In this document: piece by piece, positions 22,262 to 35,059 of the stretch
How positions within the stretch are numbered: the stretch's first letter is position 1
Layout: each line of letters begins with the position of its first letter
NCBI RefSeq assembly: GCF_033807715.1
Contig: NC_084591.1
Span: forward strand, 50,506,615 to 50,570,614
Length of the DNA: 64,000 bases
Reading direction: 5' to 3'
Source: Cololabis saira
Lineage: Eukaryota; Chordata; Actinopteri; Beloniformes; Belonidae
Program-made: the position numbers and the translations under genes
The notes under the pieces: model-generated
Told to the model about the DNA's origin: nothing
The model's input: the letters and a program-made list of their open reading frames with translations, nothing else
Databases searched by the model: none

Positions 22262-24688
22262 CAGACGTTTGAATCAGGAAGCGGGAGTCAGCGCGAGAGC
22301 GACTGGCGGCTCGTGGCGATTTTATTATAAAAAAGGGACAACCAATCAGAAGAAGGGGCGGGGCTATTTCAGGCCAAAGAAGCTCAAGGACTCATTGCAG
22401 AGTCCCTTGACACCACCTACGACTTCCTATGTCAAACCATTCAAAGTTTATAGCAGAAAAAAGGGACAACCAATCAGAAGAAGGGGCGGGGCTAATTCAG
22501 GCCAATGAAGGTCAAGGACTCCATACAGAATCTGATGACACCACCCACGACTCTCTATGTCAAACCATTCAAAAGTTATGGCAGAGAAAAGTATTCAAGG
22601 TGGCGCTGTTGAGCCGTTAGGCCACGCCCATTAATGCAAACCATGAAATATAAAATTTATCACCAGGCCTGGCTTGCATGCAAAATTTGGTGACTTTTGG
22701 AGAACTATCAAATATGGACCAATGACATGAAGGGGGGGCGCGCCTTTTGGCGTCTAGTGTCGCCACGGTAACACTTTTGAAAGAGAAAAGTAATGCGTGG
22801 TGTCGCAGGATGTAGACGCACATTTTGATGTATAACACACCTGGGTGCACGATACGGTTCGGGCTGAATTAACTCTCGAAGGAATGGCATAAATTTCGCC
22901 AAGATGACACAATTTATTCAAAATGGCCGACATCCTGTTCGGTTTTGGCCATGGCTCCAAGAGACTTTTCTTTAAGTTGTGCCATGATACAGGTGTGTAG
23001 CGATTTTCGTGCATGTACGTCAAACCGTATTGTGGGGCTTGAGGCACAAAGTTTTCCGGGGGGCGCTGTTGAGCCATTTTGCCACGCCCATTAATGCAAA
23101 CCATGAAATATCAAATTTATCACCAGGCCTGGCTTGCATTCCAAATTTGGTGCCTTTTGGGGAACTATCAAATATGGACCAATCAGATGAAGGGGGGGTG
23201 CGCTTGTTGGCGTCTAGCGTCGCCACGGTAACACTTTCGAAAGAGAAAAGTAATGCGTGTAGTCGCAGGATGGAGACGCACATTTTGATGTATAACACAT
23301 CTGGGTTCACGATACGGTTCGGGCTGAATTAACTCTCGAAGAATGGCATATATTGCTCCAAAATTACGCAATTAATTCAGAATGTTCAAAATGGCCGACT
23401 TCCTGTTCGGTTTCGGCCATGGCGCCAAGAGACTTTTCTTTTAGTTGCGACATGATACAGGAGTGTACCAATTTTCGTTCATGTACGTCAAACCGTATTA
23501 TGGGGCTTGAGGCGCAAAGTTTTTTCTGTCTGAACCAACCAGATGAAGGGTGGGCGCGCTTTTTGGCGTCTAGCGTCGCCACGGTAACGCTTTTGAAAGA
23601 GAAAAGTAATGCGTGTGGTCGCAGGAGGGAGACGCACATTTTGATGTATAATACACCTGGGTGCACGTTACGGTTCGGGCTGAATTAACTGCCGAAGGAA
23701 TGGCATAAATTGCGCCAAAGTGACACGATTAATTCAAAATGGCCGACTTCCTGTTCGGTTTCGGGCATGACGGCAAGAGACTTTTCTTTAAGTTGTCCCA
23801 TGATACAGGTGTGTACCGATTTTCGTGCATGTACGTCAAACCGTATCGTGGGGCTTGAGGCACAAAGTTTTCAAGGGGGCGCTGTTGAGCCATTTTGCCA
23901 CGCCCATTAATGCAAACCATTAAATATCAAATTTTTCGCCAGGCCTGACTTGGGTGCAAAATTTGGTGACTTTTTGGGCATGTTAAGGGGGGCAAAAAGG
24001 CCATCACTTTGTCAGAAGAAAAATAATAATAATTAAAGCTGCAAGCAGCGATGAACGGGCCCTCGCACTCACGTCCACCGACCCCATAAGCATATCAGAA
24101 ATGACACCACCCACGACTCTCTATGTCAAACCATTCAAAAGTTATAGCAGAAAAAAGGAACAACCAATCAGAAGAAGGGGCGGGGCTAATTCAGGCCAAT
24201 GAAGGTCAAGGACTCCATACAGAGTCTGATGACACCACCCACGACTCTCTATGTCAAACCATTCAAAAGTTGTGGCAGAAAATCGGGACAACCAATCAGA
24301 AGAAGGGGCGGGGCTAATTCAGGCCAATTATGGTCAAGGACTCAATACCGAGTCCCATGACACTACCCACGACTCTTTATGTCAAACCATTCAAAAGTTA
24401 TGGCAGAGAAAAGTATTCTGGGGGGCGCTGTTGAGCCGTTAGGCCACGCCCATTAATGCAAACCATGAAATATCAAATTTATCACCAGGTCTGGCTTGCA
24501 TGCAAAATTTGGTGACTTTTGGAGAACTATCAAATATGGACCAATCAGATGAAGGGGACGCGTGCTTTTTCGCGTCTAGCGTCGCCACGGTAACACTTTT
24601 GAAAGAGAAAAGTAATGTACGTCGTCGCAGGACAGAGACGCACATTTTGATGTAAAAACACAAAAATTGCTGACAAAAAATGTCATCA

Positions 24689-24764
24689 TAGGTACAGCCA
24701 GGCTCGAACTCTCGACTTCTGGCACCAAAGACCGCAATGCTGTGGCTGAGCTATGTCTCAGCTA
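24689..24764 (-). repeat. tRNA-like segment (module copy)
   Basis: Copy of 8,725-8,800 at the same module offset. Confidence 0.5.
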
Positions 24765-24971
24765 TCCCTTTCACTTCGACTTACTGGCTTAACAGAGACC
24801 AACATAGCGATAAAATGTCTGGAACTTTTTTTTCCTAATTTTTTAAATATTTGTAAGGTATAAATATGAGTAAAACACTACTATTTTTATTACTTTTTCT
24901 GTAACCATTCTACCGAGGTTCTAACCGGGCTGAGCACGGGTCTATTTCTGATGTCACCATATTACAGGGAG

Positions 24972-25119
24972 CTGATTGGTCGGGGAGCGGGGCCGTCATC
25001 ACCCTACTCGCCACTGATTGGTCGGGGGCGGGGCCGTCATCACCCTACTCGCCACTGATTGGTCGGGGGGCGGGGCCGTCATCACCCTACTCGCCACTGA
25101 TTGGTCGGGGGGCGGGGCC
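24972..25119 (+). repeat. 42-bp tandem repeat array (module copy)
   Basis: Four units with the same GGGGAGCGGGGCC first-unit variant as at 9,008. Confidence 0.92.
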
Positions 25120-27025
25120 AGCAGACGTTTGAATCAGGAAGAGGGACTCTCTATGTCAAACCATTCCAAAGTTATAGCAGAAAATCGGGACAACCAATCA
25201 GAAGAAGGGGCGGGGCTAATTAAGGCCAACGAAGCTTAAGGACTCATTACAGAGTCCCATGACACCACCCACGACTTCCTATGTCAAACCATTAAAAAGT
25301 TATAACAGAATAAAGGGACAACAAATCAGAAGAAGGGGCGGGGCTAATTCAGGCCAATGAAGGTCAAGGAGTCCATAAATAATCTGATGACACCACCCAC
25401 GACTCTCTATGTCAAACCATTCCAAAGTTATAGCAGAAAATCGGGACAACCAATCAGAAGAAGGGGCGGGGCTAATTAAGGCCAACGAAGCTTAAGGACT
25501 CATTACAGAGTCCCATGACACCACCCACGACTTCCTATGTCAAACCATTCAAAAGTTATGGCAGATAAAAGTATTCTAGGGGGCGCTGTTGAGCCGTTAG
25601 GCCACGCCCATTAATGCAAACCATGAAATATCAAATTTATCGCCAAGTCTGTCTTGCATGCAAAATGTGGTGACTTTTGGGGAACTATCAAATATGGACC
25701 AATCAGATGAAGGGGGGTGCGCTTGTTGGCGTCTAGCGTCGCCACGGTAACACTTTCGAAAGAGAAAAGTAATGCGTGTAGTCGCAGGATGGAGACACAT
25801 ATTTTGATGTATAACACATCTGTGTTCACGTTACGGTTCGGGCTGAATTAATTCTCGAAGGAATGGCATAAATTTCGCCAAAATGACACAATTTATTCAA
25901 AATGGCCGACATCCTGTTGGGTTTCGGCCATGGCTCCAAGAGACTTTTCTTTAAGTTGTGCCATGATACAGGTGCGTACCGATTTTCGTGCATGTACGTC
26001 AAACCGTATTGTGGGGCTTGAGGCACAAAATTTTCCGGGGGGCGCTGTTGAGCCATTTTGCCACGCCTATTAATGCAAACCATGAAATATCAAATTTATC
26101 GCCAGGCATGGCTTGCATGCCAAATTTGGTGCCTTTTGGGGAACTATCAAATATGGACCAATCAGATGAAGGGGGGGTGCGCTTGTTGGTGTCTAGCGTC
26201 GCCACGGTAACACTTTCGAAAGGGAAAAGTAATGCGTGTAGTCGCAGGATGGAGACACATATTTTGATGTATAACACATCTGGGTTCATGATACGGTTCG
26301 GGCTGAATTAACTCTCGAAGGAATGGCATATATTGCTCCAAAATTACGCAATTAATTCAGAATGTTCAAAATGGCCGACTTCCTGTTCGGTTTCGGCCAT
26401 GGCGCCAAGAGACTTTTCTTTTAGTTGCAACATGATACAGGTGTGTACCGATTTTCGTTCATGTACGTCAAACCGTATTATGGGGCTTGAGGCACAAAGT
26501 TTTTTCTGTCGAACCAATCAGATGAAGGGTGGGCGCGCTTTTTGGCGTCTAGCGCCGCCACGGTAACGCTTTTGAAAGAGAAAAGTAATGCGTGTTGTCG
26601 CAGGATGGAGACGCACATTTTGATGTATAACACACTTGGGGGCACGTTACGGTTCGGGCTGAATTAACTTTCGAAGGAATGGCATAAATTTCGCCAAAAT
26701 GACACGACTAATTCAAAATGGCCGACATCCTGTTCGCTTTCGGGCATGACCCCAAGAGACTTTTGTTTAAGTTGTCCCATGATACAGGTGTGTACCGATT
26801 TTCGTGCATGTACGTCAAACCGTATCGTGGGGCTTGAGGCACAAAGTTTTCAAGGGGGCGCTGTTGAGCCATTTTGCCACGCCCATTAATGCAAACCTTT
26901 AAATATCAAATTTTTCGCCAGGCCTGACTAGGGTGCAAAATTTGGTGACTTTTTGGGCATGTTAAGGGGGGCAAAAAGGCCTTCACTTTGTCAGGAAAAT
27001 AATAATAATAATAATAATAATAATT

Positions 27026-29040
27026 AAAGCTGCAAGCAGCGATGAACGGGCCCTCGCACTCACGTCCACCGCCCCCCATAAGCATATCAGAAAAGACACC
27101 ACCCACGACTCTCTATGTCAAACCATTCAAAAGTTATAGCAGAAAAAAGGAACAACCAATCAGAAGAAGGGCCAGGGCAAATTCAGGCCAATGAAGGTCA
27201 AGGACTCCATACAGAGTCTGATGACACCACCCACGACTCTCTATGTCAAACCATTCAAAAGTTATAGCAGAAAATCGGGACAACCAATCAGAAGGAGGGG
27301 CGGGGCTAATTCAGGCCAATGAAGGTCAAGGACTCCATAAAGAATCTGATGACACCAGCCACGACTCTCTATGTCAAACCATTCCAAAGTTATAGCAGAA
27401 AATCGGGACAACCAATCAGAAGAAGGGGCGGGGCTAATTAAGGCCAACGAAGCTTAAGGACTCATTACAGAGTCCCATGACACCACCCACGACTTCCTAT
27501 GTCAAACCATTCAAAAGTTATAGCAGAAAATCGGGACAACCAATCAGAAGAAGGGGCGGGGCTAATTAAGGCCAACGAAGCTTAAGGACTCATTACAGAG
27601 TCCCATGACACCACCCACGACTTCCTATGTCAAACCATTCAAAAGTTATGGCAGAGAAAAGTATTCTAGGGGGCGCTGTTGAGCCGTTAGGCCACGCCCA
27701 TTAATGCAATCCATGAAATATCAAATTTATCGCCAAGTCTGTCTTGCATGCAAAATTTGGTGACTTTTGGAGAACTATCAAATATGGACCAATCAGATTT
27801 CAAAATGGCCGACTTCCTGTTGGGTTTGGGCCATGGCTCCAAGAGACTTTTCTTTAAGTTGCGACATGATACAGGTGTGTACCGATTTTCATGCATGTAC
27901 GTCAAACCGTATTGTGGGGCTTGAGGCACAAAGTTTTCCGGGGGGCGCTGTTGAGCCATTTTGCCACGCCCATTAATTCAAACCATGAAATATCAAATTT
28001 ATTGCCAGGCATGCCTTGCATGCAAAATTTGGTGACTTTTGGGGAACTATCAAATATGGACCAATCAGATGAAGGGGGGCCGCGCCTTTTGGCGTCTAGC
28101 GTCGCCACGGTAACACTTTTGAAAGAGAAAAGTAATGCGCGTAGTCGCAGGATGGAGACGCACATTTTGATGTATAACACATCTGGGTTCACAATACGGT
28201 TCGGGCCGTATTAATTCTCGAAGGAATGGCATATATTGCTCCAAAATTACGCGATTAATTCAGAATGTTCAAAATGGCCGACTTCCTGTTCGGTTTCGGC
28301 CATGGCGCCAAGAGACTTTTCTTTAAGTTGCGACATGATACAGGTGTGTACCGATTTTCGTTCATGTACGTCAAACCGTATTGTGGGGCTTGAGGCGCAA
28401 AGTTTTTTCTATCTGAACCGATCAGATGAAGGGTGGGCGCACTTTTTGGCGTCTAGCGTCGCCACGGTAACGCTTTTGAAAGAGAAAAGTAATGCGCGTA
28501 GTCGCAGGATGGAGACGCACATTTTGATGTATAACACACCTGGGTGCACGTTACGGTTCGGGCCGTATTAACTGCCGAAGGAATGGCATCAATTTCGCCA
28601 AAATGACGCGATTAATTCAAAATGGCCGACTTCCTGTTCGGTTTCTCGACATGACGCCCAGAGACTTTTCTTTAAGTTGTGTACTGATACAGGTGTGTAC
28701 CGATTTTCGTGCATGTACGACAAACCGCATTGTGGGGCTTGAGGCACAAAGTTTTCAAGGGGGCGCTGTTGAGCCATTTTGACACGCCCATTAATGCAAA
28801 CCATTAAATATCAAATTTTTCGCCAGACCTGGCTTGCATGCAAAATTTGGTGACTTTTTGGGCACGTTTAGGGGGGCAAAAAGGCCTTCCTTTTGTCAGA
28901 ACAATAAGAAGAAGAAGAAGAAGAATAATTCCTGCAATTACAATAGGGCCTTCGCACTGCAAGTGCTCGGGCCCTAATAAAAATTCCTGCAAATACAATA
29001 GGGCCTTCGCTCTGAAGGTGCTCGGGCCCTAATAATAATT
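27026..29040 (+). repeat. Array unit U8 (2,015 bp)
   Basis: Start palindrome, four to five 128-bp repeats (one with a degraded GC box, GGGCCAGGGC, at 27,170), and a monomer with a deletion joining GGACCAATCAG directly to ATTTCAAAATGGCC (27,790), which removes its X-box. Two X-box monomers (28,105 and 28,463), a terminal monomer, a six-copy GAA tract (28,908-28,925) and two hairpin termini follow. Confidence 0.87.
28926..29033 (+). repeat. Two tandem hairpin termini
   Basis: Two consecutive copies ending GCTCGGGCCCTAATAA, without element bodies between them. They follow the GAA tract. Confidence 0.85.
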
Positions 29041-30992
29041 AAAGCTGCAAGCAGCGATGAACGGGCCCTCGCACTCACGGCCACCGCCCCCCATAAGCAT
29101 ATCAGAAAGGACACCACCCACGACTCCCTATGTCAAACCATTCCAAAGTTATAGCAGAAAATCGGGACAACCAATCAGAAGAAGGGGCGGGGCTAATTAA
29201 GGCCAACTAAGCTTAAGGACTCATTACAGAGTCCCATGACACCACCCACGACTTCCTATGTCAAACAATTAAAATGTTATAGCAGAAAAAAGGGACAACC
29301 AATCAGAAGAAGGGGCGGGGCTAATTCAGGCCAATGAAGGTCAAGGACTCCATAAAGAATCTGATGACACCACCCAGGACTCTCTATGTCAAACCATTCC
29401 AATGTTATAGCAGAAAATCGGGACAACCAATCAGAAGAAGGGGCGGGGCTAATTAAGGCCAACGAAGCTTAAGGACTCATTACAGAGTCCCATGACACCA
29501 CCCGCAACTTCCTATGTCAAACCATTCAAAAGTTATGGCAGATAAAAGTATTCTAGGGGGCGCTGTTGAGCCGTTAGGCCACGCCCATTAATGCAAACCA
29601 TGAAATATCAAATGTATCGCCAAGTCTGGCTTGCATGCAAAATTTGGTGACTTTTGGAGAACTATCAAACATTGACCAATCAGATGAAGGGTGGGCGCGC
29701 CTTTTGGCGTCTAGCGTCGCCACGGTAACGCTTTTGAAAGAGAAAAGTAATGCGTGTGGTCGCAGGAGGGAGACGCACATTTTGATGTATAACACACCTG
29801 GGTGCACGTTACGGTTTGGGCTGAATTAACTGCCGAAGGAATGGCATAAATTGCGCCAAAGTGACACGATTAATTCAAAATGGCCGACATCCTGTTCGGT
29901 TTCGGCCATGGCGCCAAGAGACTTTTCTTTAAGTTGTCCCATGATACAGGTGTGTAGCGATTTTCGTGCATGTACGTCAAACCGTATTGTGGGGCTTGAG
30001 GCACAAAGTTTTCCGGGGGGCGCTGTTGAGCCATTTTGCCACGCCCATTAATGCAAACCATGAAATATCAAATTTATCGCCAGGCCTGGCTTGCATGCAA
30101 AATTTGGTGCCTTTTGGGGAACTATCAAATATGGACCAATCAGATGAAGGGGGGGTGCGCTTGTTGGCGTCTAGCGTCGCCACGGTAACACTTTTGAAAG
30201 AGAAAAGTAATGCGTGTCGTCGCAGGATGGAGACGCACATTTTGATGTATAACACATCTGGGTTCACGATACGGTTCGGGCTGAATTAACTCTCGAAGGA
30301 ATGGCATATATTGCTCCAAAATTACGCAATTAATTCAGAATGTTCAAAATGGCCGACTTCCTGTTCGGTTTCGGCCATGGCGCCAAGGGACTTTTCTTTT
30401 AGTTGCGACATGATACAGGAGTGTACCAATTTTCGTTCATGTACGTCAAACCGTATTATGGGGCTTGAGGCGCAAAGTTTTTTCTGTCTGAACCAACCAG
30501 ATGAAGGGTGGGCGCGCTTTTTGGCGTCTAGCGTCGCCACGGTAACGCTTTTGAAAGAGAAAAGTAATGCGTGTGGTCGCAGGAGGGAGACGCACATTTT
30601 GATGTATAACACACCTGGGTGCACGTTACGGTTCGGGCTGAATTAACTGCCGAAGGAATGGCATAAATTGCGCCAAAGTGACACGATTAATTCAAAATGG
30701 CCGACTTCCTGTTCGGTTTCGGGCATGACGCCAAGAGACTTTTCTTTAAGTTGCCCCATGATACAGGTGTGTACCGATTTTCGTGCATGTACGTCAAACC
30801 GTATCGTGGGGCTTGAGGCACAAAGTTTTCAAGGGGGCGCTGTTTAGCCATTTTGCCACGCCCATTAATGCAAACCATTAAATATCAAATTTTTCGCCAG
30901 GCCTGACTTGGGTGCAAAATTTGGTGACTTTTTGGGCACGTTTAGTGGGGCAAAAAGGCCTTCCTTTTGTCAGGAAAATAATAATAATAATT
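29041..30992 (+). repeat. Array unit U9 (1,952 bp)
   Basis: Start palindrome, three 128-bp repeats, three X-box monomers (29,717, 30,176, 30,534), terminal monomer and (AAT)n. It is a compact unit without the tRNA-like/leader/42-bp block. The last 650 bp closely match 23,340-24,034. Confidence 0.88.
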
Positions 30993-31646
30993 AAAGCTGC
31001 AAGCAGCGATGAACGGGCCCTCGCACTCACGTCCACCGACCCCATAAGCATATCAGAAATGACACCACCCACGACTCTCTATGTCAAACCATTCAAAAGT
31101 TATAGCAGAAAAAAGGAACAACCAATCAGAAGAAGGGGCGGGGCTAATTCAGGCCAATGAAGGTCAAGGACTCCATACAGAGTCTGATGACACCACCCAC
31201 GACTCTCTATGTCAAACCATTCAAAAGTTGTGGCAGAAAATCGGGACAACCAATCAGAAGAAGGGGCGGGGCTAATTCAGGCCAATTATGGTCAAGGACT
31301 CAATACCGAGTCCCATGACACTACCCACGACTCTTTATGTCAAACCATTCAAAAGTTATGGCAGAGAAAAGTATTCTGGGGGGCGCTGTTGAGCCGTTAG
31401 GCCACGCCCATTAATGCAAACCATGAAATATCAAATTTATCACCAGGTCTGGCTTGCATGCAAAATTTGGTGACTTTTGGAGAACTATCAAATATGGACC
31501 AATCAGATGAAGGGGACGCGTGCTTTTTCGCGTCTAGCGTCGCCACGGTAACACTTTTGAAAGAGAAAAGTAATGTACGTCGTCGCAGGACAGAGACGCA
31601 CATTTTGATGTAAAAACACAAAAATTGCTGACAAAAAATGTCATCA

Positions 31647-31722
31647 TAGGTACAGCCAGGCTCGAACTCTCGACTTCTGGCACCAAAGACCGCAATGCTG
31701 TGGCTGAGCTATGTCTCAGCTA
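31647..31722 (-). repeat. tRNA-like segment (module copy)
   Basis: Same sequence and module offset as 8,725-8,800. Confidence 0.5.
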
Positions 31723-31929
31723 TCCCTTTCACTTCGACTTACTGGCTTAACAGAGACCAACATAGCGATAAAATGTCTGGAACTTTTTTTTCCTAATTTT
31801 TTAAATATTTGTAAGGTATAAATATGAGTAAAACACTACTATTTTTATTACTTTTTCTGTAACCATTCTACCGAGGTTCTAACCGGGCTGAGCACGGGTC
31901 TATTTCTGATGTCACCATATTACAGGGAG

Positions 31930-32077
31930 CTGATTGGTCGGGGAGCGGGGCCGTCATCACCCTACTCGCCACTGATTGGTCGGGGGCGGGGCCGTCATCA
32001 CCCTACTCGCCACTGATTGGTCGGGGGGCGGGGCCGTCATCACCCTACTCGCCACTGATTGGTCGGGGGGCGGGGCC
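31930..32077 (+). repeat. 42-bp tandem repeat array (module copy)
   Basis: Four units, the same variants as the other module copies. Confidence 0.92.
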
Positions 32078-34628
32078 AGCAGACGTTTGAATCAGGAAGA
32101 GGGACTCTCTATGTCAAACCATTCCAAAGTTATAGCAGAAAATCGGGACAACCAATCAGAAGAAGGGGCGGGGCTAATTAAGGCCAACGAAGCTTAAGGA
32201 CTCATTACAGAGTCCCATGACACCACCCACGACTTCCTATGTCAAACCATTAAAAAGTTATAACAGAATAAAGGGACAACAAATCAGAAGAAGGGGCGGG
32301 GCTAATTCAGGCCAATGAAGGTCAAGGAGTCCATAAATAATCTGATGACACCACCCACGACTCTCTATGTCAAACCATTCCAAAGTTATAGCAGAAAATC
32401 GGGACAACCAATCAGAAGAAGGGGCGGGGCTAATTAAGGCCAACGAAGCTTAAGGACTCATTACAGAGTCCCATGACACCACCCACGACTTCCTATGTCA
32501 AACCATTCAAAAGTTATGGCAGATAAAAGTATTCTAGGGGGCGCTGTTGAGCCGTTAGGCCACGCCCATTAATGCAAACCATGAAATATCAAATTTATCG
32601 CCAAGTCTGTCTTGCATGCAAAATGTGGTGACTTTTGGGGAACTATCAAATATGGACCAATCAGATGAAGGGGGGTGCGCTTGTTGGCGTCTAGCGTCGC
32701 CACGGTAACACTTTCGAAAGAGAAAAGTAATGCGTGTAGTCGCAGGATGGAGACACATATTTTGATGTATAACACATCTGTGTTCACGTTACGGTTCGGG
32801 CTGAATTAATTCTCGAAGGAATGGCATAAATTTCGCCAAAATGACACAATTTATTCAAAATGGCCGACATCCTGTTGGGTTTCGGCCATGGCTCCAAGAG
32901 ACTTTTCTTTAAGTTGTGCCATGATACAGGTGCGTACCGATTTTCGTGCATGTACGTCAAACCGTATTGTGGGGCTTGAGGCACAAAATTTTCCGGGGGG
33001 CGCTGTTGAGCCATTTTGCCACGCCTATTAATGCAAACCATGAAATATCAAATTTATCGCCAGGCATGGCTTGCATGCCAAATTTGGTGCCTTTTGGGGA
33101 ACTATCAAATATGGACCAATCAGATGAAGGGGGGGTGCGCTTGTTGGTGTCTAGCGTCGCCACGGTAACACTTTCGAAAGGGAAAAGTAATGCGTGTAGT
33201 CGCAGGATGGAGACACATATTTTGATGTATAACACATCTGGGTTCATGATACGGTTCGGGCTGAATTAACTCTCGAAGGAATGGCATATATTGCTCCAAA
33301 ATTACGCAATTAATTCAGAATGTTCAAAATGGCCGACTTCCTGTTCGGTTTCGGCCATGGCGCCAAGAGACTTTTCTTTTAGTTGCAACATGATACAGGT
33401 GTGTACCGATTTTCGTTCATGTACGTCAAACCGTATTATGGGGCTTGAGGCACAAAGTTTTTTCTGTCGAACCAATCAGATGAAGGGTGGGCGCGCTTTT
33501 TGGCGTCTAGCGCCGCCACGGTAACGCTTTTGAAAGAGAAAAGTAATGCGTGTTGTCGCAGGATGGAGACGCACATTTTGATGTATAACACACTTGGGGG
33601 CACGTTACGGTTCGGGCTGAATTAACTTTCGAAGGAATGGCATAAATTTCGCCAAAATGACACGACTAATTCAAAATGGCCGACATCCTGTTCGCTTTCG
33701 GGCATGACCCCAAGAGACTTTTGTTTAAGTTGTCCCATGATACAGGTGTGTACCGATTTTCGTGCATGTACGTCAAACCGTATCGTGGGGCTTGAGGCAC
33801 AAAGTTTTCAAGGGGGCGCTGTTGAGCCATTTTGCCACGCCCATTAATGCAAACCTTTAAATATCAAATTTTTCGCCAGGCCTGACTAGGGTGCAAAATT
33901 TGGTGACTTTTTGGGCATGTTAAGGGGGGCAAAAAGGCCTTCACTTTGTCAGGAAAATAATAATAATAATAATTAAAGCTGCAAGCAGCGATGAACGGGC
34001 CCTCGCACTCACGTCCACCGACCCCATAAGCATATCAGAAATGACACCACCCACGACTCTCTATGTCAAACCATTCAAAAGTTATAGCAGAAAAAAGGAA
34101 CAACCAATCAGAAGAAGGGGCGGGGCTAATTCAGGCCAATGAAGGTCAAGGACTCCATACAGAGTCTGATGACACCACCCACGACTCTCTATGTCAAACC
34201 ATTCAAAAGTTGTGGCAGAAAATCGGGACAACCAATCAGAAGAAGGGGCGGGGCTAATTCAGGCCAATTATGGTCAAGGACTCAATACCGAGTCCCATGA
34301 CACTACCCACGACTCTTTATGTCAAACCATTCAAAAGTTATGGCAGAGAAAAGTATTCTGGGGGGCGCTGTTGAGCCGTTAGGCCACGCCCATTAATGCA
34401 AACCATGAAATATCAAATTTATCACCAGGTCTGGCTTGCATGCAAAATTTGGTGACTTTTGGAGAACTATCAAATATGGACCAATCAGATGAAGGGGACG
34501 CGTGCTTTTTCGCGTCTAGCGTCGCCACGGTAACACTTTTGAAAGAGAAAAGTAATGTACGTCGTCGCAGGACAGAGACGCACATTTTGATGTAAAAACA
34601 CAAAAATTGCTGACAAAAAATGTCATCA

Positions 34629-34704
34629 TAGGTACAGCCAGGCTCGAACTCTCGACTTCTGGCACCAAAGACCGCAATGCTGTGGCTGAGCTATGTCTCA
34701 GCTA
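34629..34704 (-). repeat. tRNA-like segment (module copy)
   Basis: Same sequence and module offset as 8,725-8,800. Confidence 0.5.
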
Positions 34705-34911
34705 TCCCTTTCACTTCGACTTACTGGCTTAACAGAGACCAACATAGCGATAAAATGTCTGGAACTTTTTTTTCCTAATTTTTTAAATATTTGTAAGGTA
34801 TAAATATGAGTAAAACACTACTATTTTTATTACTTTTTCTGTAACCATTCTACCGAGGTTCTAACCGGGCTGAGCACGGGTCTATTTCTGATGTCACCAT
34901 ATTACAGGGAG

Positions 34912-35059
34912 CTGATTGGTCGGGGAGCGGGGCCGTCATCACCCTACTCGCCACTGATTGGTCGGGGGCGGGGCCGTCATCACCCTACTCGCCACTGATT
35001 GGTCGGGGGGCGGGGCCGTCATCACCCTACTCGCCACTGATTGGTCGGGGGGCGGGGCC
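34912..35059 (+). repeat. 42-bp tandem repeat array (module copy)
   Basis: Four units, the same variants as the other module copies. Confidence 0.92.

Larger units (their letters stand above)
20710..24034 (+). repeat. Array unit U6 (3,325 bp)
   Basis: Start palindrome, four 128-bp repeats and an X-box monomer (21,511). An internal deletion at about 21,588 joins ATGTATTTGACG to a later monomer position, followed by a second X-box (GTTGCCGCGGTAAC, 21,678). The tRNA-like segment, leader, five-copy 42-bp array, two 128-bp repeats, three X-box monomers (22,758, 23,217, 23,575), terminal monomer and (AAT)n follow. Compared with U4 it carries one extra 42-bp unit and one extra monomer of about 460 bp. 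Confidence 0.87.
24035..27025 (+). repeat. Array unit U7: isolated copy of the 2,982-bp module (2,991 bp)
   Basis: Same order and, where compared, the same sequence as 8,071-11,060 and 30,993-33,974. The 9-bp excess is explained by three extra AAT triplets at the end. Left flanking similarity to the unit before 30,993 extends back to about 23,340, but the right flank differs. Confidence 0.92.
30993..33974 (+). repeat. Array unit U10: long module A (2,982 bp)
   Basis: First member of the five-unit alternating run. The order is start, two 128-bp repeats, monomer tail with X-box, tRNA-like segment, leader, 42-bp array of four, three 128-bp repeats, three X-box monomers, terminal monomer, (AAT)n. 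The length is a multiple of three, but stops in every monomer prevent any long frame. Confidence 0.93.
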
